In this document: positions 10,762 to 18,936 of the stretch, in pieces
Layout: every line of letters begins with the position of its first letter
Numbering within the stretch: the stretch's first letter is position 1
Assembly: GCA_024663395.1 (NCBI GenBank)
Contig: JANFAH010000002.1
Coordinates: 5,456,001 to 5,520,000, forward strand
Length of the DNA stretch: 64,000 nt
From: Pisolithus tinctorius
Taxonomy: Eukaryota; Basidiomycota; Agaricomycetes; Boletales; Pisolithaceae
Direction of reading: 5' to 3'
Position numbers and translations under genes: made by a program
The notes under the pieces: generated by a model
Seen by the model: only the letters and a program-made list of their open reading frames with translations
Database searches by the model: none
Told to the model about the DNA's origin: nothing

Positions 10762-12249
10762 TTACACCTTAGGCTTCGACAGCGCAACAGATAGTTTCTC
10801 AGCATGTAAAGGACGGTACGAGGCTGCATTTCGCCGACCAAAGACCAAGCTATTCAATAGGTTATCCTGGCACGAACTCTACAGTAGCACGACTGCTTAC
10901 CGATTCCACAATAAAAGGAGTGTATCAATCTCCTTTTGTCGTTCTGGTGAACCTGGATGCTCGAAGTAGTCGATGATATTTTGATAGAATACTTCGTAAT
11001 CGAAATCTTCGTCCTTGATCCGCCATGATTCGCAGCTTGAGAGTGCGAAACGAAGCTGGTTCGATTAAGTTAGCCCAACTAGGATATCGAAAGTCTCCGT
11101 TTTGCACCTGGACAGCAACATACGCCATTGCTCGTGGTTGGACAGACCTCATCCGTAGCAAACCAGAAACATCACAACGGGTCCGGTTTGTTCTAGCATT
11201 TCTCTGTGATTCAGAAGGGCGTTCTGCACTGCCAACCTGTACATTTGCCGAGCTAGGTGAAGTGAAAATGCATCGGAAAGCCTAGAATTTCAACGTGAAC
11301 ATATGGATAAATCGGCTTGAGTAGCCATACCCTAATTAGCAACTCTCCACAAAAGAGGCCATTGGTCGGGTTCTTGGAGTCGTATTCACCGTTGCGATAC
11401 AGGAACGAAGGCCATGAATACGCAGTAACCAGGTAGTCTGGATGGAATTCTCGAATAGTGGCTTTGACCCTAGAGTCCGTGAGTTAGCTTCAATACACTT
11501 TTGGAATAGGGCCCTACGATGCGCAGTTCCAGTCATAATCAACTGGACATAACAGCCGACCAGTGACTTCATGATGAAAACCTCGCATACTTTTACTATG
11601 ACTGTCAATAACAGGGTCCGGGGTTGGACGCTGTTCCATCAACCACATGGCTACTATAGGTTTCAGGGTGCAAGCGTCATCTCCCCTGGCGCCGTCAGCC
11701 CCACTATTCAGCTGCAAAATAAGATTAATGCTATGAATAGAAAAACGACATGCAAAACCTGCCTGACGATAGATCATGGTCAGTTGGTGACTGTCCACAT
11801 CAGCGTTCAAAAGCTTTTGGACGGACGGACACCATCTTATAAGTTTCAAGCAAGAACGGAAGATCCGATTTTCACTAAAGGAAAGATGGTCAAGATAACT
11901 GAGTCGATCATGAACGCAACGCCTACTCAGCAGATGAAGGTATAGACTCGATATCAACATCATTTGAGTCAGCCACAATCAGGCCACGCCGGTCGTATTC
12001 AGCAATTAAATCTTCAACACGATCAACAAGGCTGACAAGTCTGCGTATTGCGCGCCCCTCGAGGAGATAGGTATCACTACGTCTGTGAGAAGGGATGTTA
12101 GTAATGTCAATAGCGGGCCAACTGCTTACATACGGTTTTTTGTCTAATTTTTTCAAAAGCTGAGAGTTCTCATCCTCAAGCGCAGCTATACGTCTCTTCA
12201 AAGCTACTTGAGGATCCATTCCAGAGGTAAGAGGTAGCTCGGAAGTCAT
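10762..12249 (-). CDS. DUF6698-family protein
   Basis: Eight exons: 12249-12134, 12082-11927, 11874-11763, 11711-11518, 11469-11331, 11281-11108, 11055-10901, 10849-10762. They sum to 377 codons plus TAA, all in frame. The N-terminus is a short coiled coil (LKRRIAALEDENSQLLKKLDKK). Family motifs follow in order: GRAIRRLVSLVDRVEDLIAEYDRR, the LIRWCPSVQKLL block, ADGARGDDACTLK, RGFHHEVTGRLLCPVDYDW, WPSFLYRNGEYDSKNPTNGL, FTSPSSA, VAVQLRFALSSCESWR, and a VFGRRNAAS-type tail. This family is common in agaricomycetes, with no assigned function known to me. Intron 3 (11762-11712) is GC-AG; the others are GT-AG of 48-53 nt. An earlier ATG at 12300 is also in frame, but the family start fits 12249 better. 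Confidence 0.85.
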
Positions 12250-12610
12250 GACGGCGCCGAAAGGGATTGCATGGCAGGATGGCGGCGATCTTGGTACCAA
12301 CTTATAGTAGGCACGGCCACCGTCCTATGATCCGCTGCTAACATGATCCGTGCATACTCTTAGGGTAAGAGGTCAGCTTATCACGGCTTACGATAGACGT
12401 TGTGCCAAGGTTGGATCGCGCACAGACTAGTGATATATAGCTAGGTCAATTTGCGGCAATGAGGATTAGGTTTAGGACTAAACCTTACCAAAACCCGCCC
12501 AGGGTCGCGACGGATGATCTTCGATGAAGCCGTTAGTGTCAGCTGCACAGCGTCTCCGTGCGGTCAACTGGATGGAATGAATTACTATTAAACAATGTGC
12601 AGAGGGGACA

Positions 12611-13108
12611 ATGAAAAAAAAAACCTACCAGTGCGGAACACAACTGATTGGTGTCATCCAACCCGCGCATCTGATGCCTACGAACGACATATCTGAGTCA
12701 TCCATCTTGGCCAACATAGAGATTAAGACATGCCCTCATGTCACGTACCTCTCGCTGGAGGAATTCACAGGACTACTCGAACAGAAGGAGCCAGGGCGAC
12801 GATGGCGGGAAGTGTTTCTGCCCCCGCTGATATACCTGGGTGCGAGAGACCTCGGAGACATGGAAATTATCTCTCCGGAAAGCCTATTCGTGTTTCGCCA
12901 GCTGTGCCCCCTCATGATCATGGACTTCTACGTCCATGTGATAGATCACCTGGCTGATATCGATGTAAAGTCCAGAATGGAAGCATGCAATATCTGTAAA
13001 GGTGAGCATACTACCAGGACTACCAGGATTACGAAACAGATCACCTACTACATCATGCAGGGGCTTGACAGTTGGTTGAGCGTGTTGGTCACAGGCGTCC
13101 AGTTCTGA
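12611..13108 (+). CDS. Hypothetical ORF, 165 codons
   Basis: One open exon starting at ATG 12611 after an A-rich run. The product has a plausible globular composition (for example LSLEEFTGLLEQKEPGRRW and PESLFVFRQLCPLMIMDFYVHVIDHL). It contains two CxxC-like cysteines near residue 127 (CNIC) and a cysteine in CPHV. No family was recognised and no intron signal forces extension either way. It could be a real short gene, a fragment, or chance. Confidence 0.3.
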   Translation: MKKKTYQCGTQLIGVIQPAHLMPTNDISESSILANIEIKTCPHVTYLSLEEFTGLLEQKEPGRRWREVFLPPLIYLGARDLGDMEIISPESLFVFRQLCPLMIMDFYVHVIDHLADIDVKSRMEACNICKGEHTTRTTRITKQITYYIMQGLDSWLSVLVTGVQF

Positions 13109-14180
13109 AAGTTAAGGCTGATTGATGGTGGAAACCCGGTGGTTAACGGAGTGATACGGAGATGTATCATACACTGTTCAATAATAGTATAATGTAAATG
13201 TACCAGAAGTGAAACTGAACACAAACCTTAGTCCAGAGAAAAAACCGGAAACCTGTAAAACTACGGCCACAGGATTGCGGTCAGAACACGCAGAGTCACC
13301 AGGAAACAAAGATACTTACCGTCAGTGAGGGGTTGACACTCACTACCATACAATATCCAAAAACGAAGCACGGACTGCTAGGAAAGCATGGCAGTGAACC
13401 GGAGAGATCAGAAGAGCACAAGAGGGCAAAGTTCACGGGTAAGGATGATCCACATGATATCGTACAGCAGCAAGGCCACAGGAAACACACCAAGATCACC
13501 CCAGGCCTGACGAGGTCAGGATGCTGGAAGTGCGGGAGGTTTTTCCGGAGAGCAAGTAACGCGATGGGAGTGTAACAAAGTCGCCAATACGAAGGAACGG
13601 CTTCAGGCCCGGAATGCGGAACATAGCTGAGGGGATGCGTGTGGTGGGTTGGAAAGCAGTACGCTCGGGTATGGTCTCGAGTGTGATAGGCAGGGAATGA
13701 CATAAACCAGCTTTCTGGCAGAATCACGACCGTGATCGACTCAGAGTTCATGAACGTCCAGCCATTTAGTAGGGTTTGAGGACTGACGATCAGGTACTAC
13801 CAGCGTGGACCCAACAGACACCAAGGTAGGTGCCATTGCAGGGCTGTCTATCAGAAATATCTGTCACAATCCATCAATAGACAAGGTTGGCACTCACGAA
13901 GCCATATCGCCCACAACTGCGCATGTCTCTGCGGGGCGATGTCTGGCTCTGCTTGAGGTGGTGGGTTTTGCCTCTATTTCCGAATCAGTCGTTGATCAAT
14001 GGAGTGCCAGCCCAGGCGGATGGGATGGGGAGCTTCTTCTAGTAGTGGTGGGACGTCAGGAGGCCCTGGCGAACCCCCACCATCGGCATCGGTTGCCACT
14101 TTGGTCGCAAATCACTAGTAGTGGTTGTTGAGTGACGAACAAATCTCCGTGGAATTCTCTACCTGGAGAATATTGCGCTG
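13109..14180. other. Intergenic stretch, nothing assigned
   Basis: Overlapping short frames on both strands (13296-13751 minus, 13805-14131 plus) without motifs. Confidence 0.35.
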
Positions 14181-14189
14181 TCATCATCA

Positions 14190-15075
14190 TTAATAACCCG
14201 ATTTCACCAAGGGAAAGGCGTTCATCCACGGGCACATATAGTCATCAAACAAAACATACTGTGGAATGGCCCTTCACTCCTCACGCAGTTTACCAGTAGC
14301 AAGGGCTTTGGTGAATTCGTCCAGGTACTGGTAGCTATCATTAGAGCAGTACGCAAAGAGAGAAAATATATTCATACCTCTTGCGCATTATAGGGCACCT
14401 GCTTATCGACTGGGGCACAAACGGCGTCAACGAGTTGACCATCATGCGACCATGGAATTGCACGCTTGGGTGTCGGTGGCGCCCGAGCGTGTCAAGCAAT
14501 TTCACTGGGAAGGTGTCCTTCGTCTCCCCGCGCAATGGTAGGTGGAGTGGACCGCCTCACGACAGCACGTGTGATGGCATGTGTCGGTGATCATGTACAT
14601 CGTAAGGCTCTACAACTGAGCCAGTAAAATATGTTGAAAAGGATGTCTCTCACCAATATCTGTAGGCGAACGAGGTATAACAGTCTCACCACGGAGCACA
14701 TGCCTCAACTCCCTTCTATATGGAAGGCCGGAGAAACCAGTTGGTCGGCAATAGTTCAGTACTAAAATCAACAGGCTTCCATATAATCTTACCTGCATAA
14801 GGCCTCGGTGACCATGGTAATGAGGAAATAACAACAGGAAGTGAGCGGGATTGTGAGGGCCCTCGCGTGCAGCTGGATGGGTACCCGATCCTAGTGGTAC
14901 AGTGCCTTGTGGTTCTCTTGGTTGTGTAGGTTGCGAGGGCTCTGCTTCACCAGTCGCGGGTTGACGTCCATGCAAATGGCGAGGACCATGATGGTCCTCA
15001 TCAGAATCAGAATCGGGATGGCGACGCCAATGCTGGCAGTAATCGTAGTCACCATCGTAGTAGGGTGAGTGACGC
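14190..15075 (-). pseudogene. Fragmentary multi-exon gene of unknown family
   Basis: Reading the minus strand gives protein-like blocks with intron-like gaps. First is an exon with YYDGDYDYCQHWRRHPD and an acidic/His-rich stretch ending HGHRGLMQ before GTAAGATT (about 14794). Next is a block LNYCRPTGFSGLPYRREL ending at a GTGAGA donor (about 14652). Then comes RAPPTPKRAIPWSHDGQLVD (about 14480-14400). Last is YQYLDEFTKALATGKLREE, then TGA, then RAIPQYVLFDDYMCPW (about 14340-14210). The phase across the first splice does not fit and one in-frame TGA is present. The 5' side runs into the left edge of the Hsp60 cassette (about 15119), so the gene may have been cut by it. No family recognised. 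Confidence 0.4.
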
Positions 15076-15112
15076 GTGACGTCTCAACGCCGCATATTCT
15101 GTTTACATACAT

Positions 15113-15313
15113 TTACATACAGAAGCATCTCTTGTCTTGCTCAGCGTCGTCCACCTCCCTGGCTTCCTCCACACCCCCACCTATACCCGCTGGCATTGAA
15201 GGCCTATCAGCCAAAATCGTGTCCGCATCGTCTTTGCTGGGATACTCCTCGATGGAGCATGTACCCATCCTGTCGTCGAAGACGAAGGCGTTCGCATTTG
15301 CTTCGCCTGCCAT
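15113..15313 (-). CDS. Small repeated ORF (copy A), starts MAGEANANAFVFDDR
   Basis: A 66-codon ORF beginning MAGEANANAFVFDDRMGTC, then SIEEYPSKDDAD, then an acidic stretch with VEEAREVDDAEQ. It is divergent from the Hsp60 fragment. Near-identical copy B is at 53957-54214 (minus) and a diverged copy C is at 50275-50451 (plus). The sequence is acidic and hydrophilic with no signal peptide. I do not recognise it. The 3' end differs between A and B because the duplicated block ends inside it. Confidence 0.45.
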   Translation of the reverse strand: MAGEANANAFVFDDRMGTCSIEEYPSKDDADTILADRPSMPAGIGGGVEEAREVDDAEQDKRCFCM

Positions 15314-15353
15314 TTGGTAAACTTGGCCTAAATGATATTAGGTACCCACCATG

Positions 15354-15417
15354 ACACTGCAATTGTAACCTATTGATGCGTGTTTCTCCGATGCCCCCCA
15401 CATTTTTTTTCAGGTAC
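15354..15417 (+). repeat. Terminal-repeat-like element r1 (cassette A)
   Basis: A sequence starting CTGCAATTGTAACCTATTGA, continuing through TGCGTGTTTCTCCGATGCCCCC and a T-run to AGGTACCGT. The same 60-bp pattern recurs in direct orientation at 16021-16086 and inverted at about 16882-16943, and at equivalent places in cassette B. Confidence 0.7.
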
Positions 15418-15422
15418 CGTGC

Positions 15423-16043
15423 GCATCCAAGGATATCGATGGTGAAGCACTCACTGCTTGCATCCTAAACAAACTCCGTGATCAACCCCAGGTCGCAGCT
15501 GTCAAGGTTCCCGGATTCGGTGATAACCGCAAGTTCATCCTTGGCGACCTTACCATCCTCACCGGCGGTACGATCTTCACCGACGAGCTCGATGTCAAGC
15601 TTGAGAAGTCAAGCCCTGACCTCCTCGATTCGTCCGGCTCCATCACCATCACCAAGGAGGACACCGTCGTCTTTAACGGCGAGGGTTCCAAGGATGCCAT
15701 TCAAGCACACTGCGAACAGATCCGCACTCTTCTTGCAGACCCCTCGACGAGCGAATATGACAAGACCAAACTCCAAGAGCGTTTTGCCAAGTTGAGCGAA
15801 GGTGCTGCTGTCATCAAGGCCGGTGATGGCACCGACGTAGATGTTGGCGAAAAGAAGGATAGGTACGACTACCCTTTGAACGCTGAACGTGCAGCCGTCG
15901 AGGAAGGTATTCTTCCTGGTAGCGGTGCGGCATCCCTTAAGGCATCCCTTGCCCTCGCCACCAACACTTCTGGATCATCCAGCTCTCCGACGCGCCCCCA
16001 CGCCAAAGTTGTCCCTTATGACGCTGCAACTGCAACATACTGA
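15423..16043 (+). pseudogene. Mitochondrial Hsp60 fragment 1 (open, truncated)
   Basis: The frame from 15423 reads about 206 codons without a stop and follows the middle of mitochondrial Hsp60/Gro[99 protein letters not shown] and [20 protein letters not shown]. It lacks the N-terminal half and everything after the SLALAT region, ending in an unrelated tail at TGA 16041-16043. No start codon lies near the front, so it is unlikely to be a functional gene. Right after it a second, broken copy begins, preceded by the same 60-bp repeat. Confidence 0.8.
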
Positions 16044-16086
16044 TGCGTGTTTCTCTGATGCCCCCGTATTTTTTCCTTAGGTACCG
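16021..16086 (+). repeat. Terminal-repeat-like element r2 (cassette A, internal)
   Basis: CTGCAACTGCAACATACTGA followed by TGCGTGTTTCTCTGATGCCCCC, a T-run and TAGGTACCGTA. It is a direct repeat of r1 and sits between the two Hsp60 fragments. Confidence 0.7.
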
Positions 16087-16741
16087 TACGCATTTCTATT
16101 ACCCTGTGCATCCAAGGATGCCGATGGTGAAGCACTCGCTGCTTACGCTCTCAGTAAACTTCGTGGTCAACTGCAGGTCGTAGTTGCCAAGGTCCCGGAT
16201 TTGATGATAACGGAAATCCATCCTTGACGGCCTTGCCATCCTCACCGGTGGCACCGTCTTCACCGACGAGCTCGATGTCAAGCTTGAGAAGGCAAGCCCT
16301 GACCTCCTTGGTTCGTCCGACTCCATCTCCATCACCAGGAGGGCACCATTTTCCTTAACGGTGAGGTTTCCAAGGATATCATTCAGGCGCGCTGCGAACA
16401 GATCCGCGCTCTTCTTGCAGACCCCTCGACGAGCGAATATGACAAGACCAAACCCTAAGAGCGTTTTGCCAAGTTGAGCGGCGATGTTGCCAACATCAAG
16501 GTCAGCGGTAGTCGGAAAATAGAGATTGGCTAAGAGAAGGATAAGTATGACTACGCTTTGAACGCTACACGTGCAGCTGCCGAGGAAGGCATTCTCCTTG
16601 ACGGTGGTGTGGCCCTCCTTAAGGCATCCCTTGCCCTCGCCTCCAACACTCCTGGATCATCCAGCTCGCCGACGCCCCCTCGATGCCAAGGTTGTTCTTA
16701 GTCGTCTTATCAAGGAACTTCTGTTCGACGATGCGTTGTAA
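16087..16741 (+). pseudogene. Mitochondrial Hsp60 fragment 2 (frameshifted)
   Basis: Covers the same part of Hsp60 as fragment 1 but with stops and frameshifts: SKDADGEALAAYALSKLRGQ, then a frameshift after the VPD block, then [20 protein letters not shown], a TAA where fragment 1 has [22 protein letters not shown] and [20 protein letters not shown]. It is clearly dead. It represents an older tandem duplicate of the same region. Confidence 0.8.
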
Positions 16742-16881
16742 TCAATCGACATGCAATGCATTCATCTTTAGGCTTCTTCCGTTTTTCTCATGTAGACGGT
16801 TCAATAATTTTCGTGCACTATGTCATATATTGTATGGAATGGACACCGAGCGTGCGCAGAGTAGAGAAATGCGCACGGTAG

Positions 16882-16943
16882 CTAAGAAAAAAAATGCGGG
16901 AGGCATCGGAAAAACACGTATCAATGTGTTACAGTTGCAGATC
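16882..16943 (-). repeat. Terminal-repeat-like element r3 (cassette A, inverted)
   Basis: GGTAGCTAAG, an A-run, then GGCATCGGAAAAACACGTATC ending GTTACAGTTGCAG: the reverse complement of r1/r2. With r1 it brackets the Hsp60 fragments as inverted repeats. Confidence 0.65.
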
Positions 16944-16972
16944 ACTAGTAGTACAGCATATGTTGTGAATCC

Positions 16973-17680
16973 TTACAAAGTCTTCCTGTACCGTATAGCA
17001 CGCAGAATATCCAATAGTATGGCATTCTGCTTAACTAATGCCTCCGCTATCTCGTTCCCAGCTTCCTCGATGGCTCCTTTAACGCCCACGATGTTTGCCT
17101 GTTGCACGCCGCCGCTGAGCTCAAAAGGGCTAGCCAATCTTCGACGTTTCTGGGGAGGAGAGGAAGGCACAGACTTGGCCCACCCAGCATTGGTAACGCT
17201 GCCTCCAAGGGGGGTTGAAGCCTTAGGAAAATTGTAAGGCTGTACGTCCTCATCCTCAATCATCACAGTAAATGAACTTACTCTGGGAGCATATATCGCA
17301 TCGGACAGCTTTCGTTTCATGCCCATGGGAGGGCTGGCTCCCGACTTCGTCACGGCTTCGATTAGTTCGGAATTTCCTTTGTCACCTTCCGCAGCCGCAC
17401 TGACTTCGGAGTTGTCTGGAGATGGCAGGGGTTCAGCAAAGCGGGCTTCGTCAAGCTGCCAATATGGCCCTTCCAGACTGTAAATATAACGACCATTATG
17501 ATCAAGCGGAGCGCCTTGTCCCGCACCACTCCATTTGAGACATCCCGAGTCAGAGTCAGAGTCCTCTGCGGCGTCCCCACTGTCAGCGGCTGACTTGTTA
17601 CCCAGGATTATGGAGGCATCATCATTGAAATCGGGAGAGCGCGAGCCGTGGTTCGGGCTGTAGCCGCACGACCTTGTCAT
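16973..17680 (-). CDS. Hypothetical protein, probably nuclear (235 aa)
   Basis: A single open exon from ATG 17680 to TAA. The N-terminal half is polar and acidic (DDASIILG, EDSDSDSG). Two basic clusters, MKRKLSD (about residue 122) and PPQKRRRLASP (about 177), look like nuclear localisation signals. The C-terminus is Ala/Ile/Leu-rich and may form a helix (GAIEEAGNEIAEALVKQNAILLDIL, a likely coiled coil). No domain recognised. It lies just beyond the inverted r3 repeat and converges on the Hsp60 cassette. It may be a genuine lineage-restricted gene. Confidence 0.55.
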   Translation of the reverse strand: MTRSCGYSPNHGSRSPDFNDDASIILGNKSAADSGDAAEDSDSDSGCLKWSGAGQGAPLDHNGRYIYSLEGPYWQLDEARFAEPLPSPDNSEVSAAAEGDKGNSELIEAVTKSGASPPMGMKRKLSDAIYAPRVSSFTVMIEDEDVQPYNFPKASTPLGGSVTNAGWAKSVPSSPPQKRRRLASPFELSGGVQQANIVGVKGAIEEAGNEIAEALVKQNAILLDILRAIRYRKTL

Positions 17681-18936
17681 AGCTAAGATAATCTTTCTGG
17701 GAGAGAGACCGAGATGCAGTAACCACCACCCTTGCAGAATATAACTAGTGATGATCCGTCCGTCCCTCGAAGAAAGGACTCAAGAAGTACTCCATGTCGT
17801 TCCACAAGGTTAGAAATTTGTTCCATATCACTCATTCGCTAACCAAAGATTACTTCCAGGTCGTGAACGTTCGCAGCCGAGACCAGCTTTAGTCCCGTTA
17901 CACCCAGAACTTTAATCCGAAAATGATCACCTCAATAACCTAGGAAGTATACGGACATCTGTAAAGTTTCATTTCAGTTCTAATTCTAATGGAATCTTAA
18001 TCGCTTAATACAGTGTCAAACCAGGCCCTGATTGGCCCCTTAAAACCCTAATAAGAAAGCGGATTCTCCAAATAAGTACAGTTCTCGCCACCCGCGGCCA
18101 CAGCATAGTATGACCTCAAAGATCTCTTCACCACTTTCAGATTTACTGGTGGCCCCAAGGACGGTCATAGAGGCGACAGCGCATTCGATCATGCGCTTCA
18201 ACGTCTGGGACCATTTCTACTTGCTTTCTCGGTTTCGGTGAGTCATATGGCTATCCGACATTAACGTTCACGGCAGCCGTAAGGACACGAAGCAGGTGCT
18301 CTAACACTCAGAGACTCCTGTTTGGAGACTGATCAGCAGGCGTCCACTTAGGCCATCATTCACCACATGTGATATGATTGGAACACAACTGAATACATAA
18401 TACAGGGCCAGTACATTCCAATTTCATGCCGAGTGATCGTCTCACCAAAAATTGTGTTGTAAGGTGGTTATGGTCGCCGCTTTCCCTGGGATCTGGACAC
18501 TGCAATACGATTTAATCCAAAGAAGTGTTCTCCGCCCTCCCATGGCAGTGCGTTGAGTAAGGTATGTCACATGTGTGTCATCATCGTTGCAAAACGGAGT
18601 GGTAGGGTAGTCACCAGTGAGGTGCCAGGTTAGCAAGAATCTATTGACGCTTTGATCTATGTAGATTGCCTCCATTCTTGATGAGACGCGGTAGTCGTGA
18701 TTGTACTTCGCCCTGTGTTAGTCCGAATTCCACAGTCCACCTATGCATCAGTGCGGTACGGAGAAGCCGGTGTCCAGGTTCCCCATCGTGAGCCTTGTAG
18801 ATCCTATGCTCGCTAGTCGTCACTGACTCTCTTCGCCACAGTACTAGCAGTGATACCGTGTGCTGCTCACATCCTGCACATGCGGCCACACTGTGGCACA
18901 TTGCTGTTCATCCTTGCTATCGTCCTGCTCATCACT
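17681..18936. other. Region upstream of the Plavaka transposase
   Basis: No convincing gene. It should contain the left end and promoter of the Plavaka element, but I could not find a matching terminal inverted repeat by eye. Confidence 0.35.

Larger units (their letters stand above)
15119..16848. repeat. Duplicated Hsp60 cassette, copy A
   Basis: From about 15119 to 16848 the sequence is collinear with 54021-55749 at a constant offset of 38,901 bases (one 1-base indel near the left end), with about a dozen substitutions by eye. Left of 15119 the two loci are unrelated. To the right they continue as diverged sequence to about 16940/55858. Confidence 0.9.

Noticed and set aside
12083..12133. 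DUF6698 exon 1-2 taken as a frameshift
   Set aside because: Using the GTAAGC donor breaks the frame, but the GTATGT donor four bases earlier gives a 51-nt intron and a perfect family match, so the gene is intact.
15207..15401. Walker-A-like peptide GGIG(E/K)TRIN...LQLQ encoded at 15.4, 16.9 and 55.8 kb
   Set aside because: It resembles a P-loop, but the peptide is just a translation of the 60-bp terminal-repeat-like element and lies in short unrelated frames.
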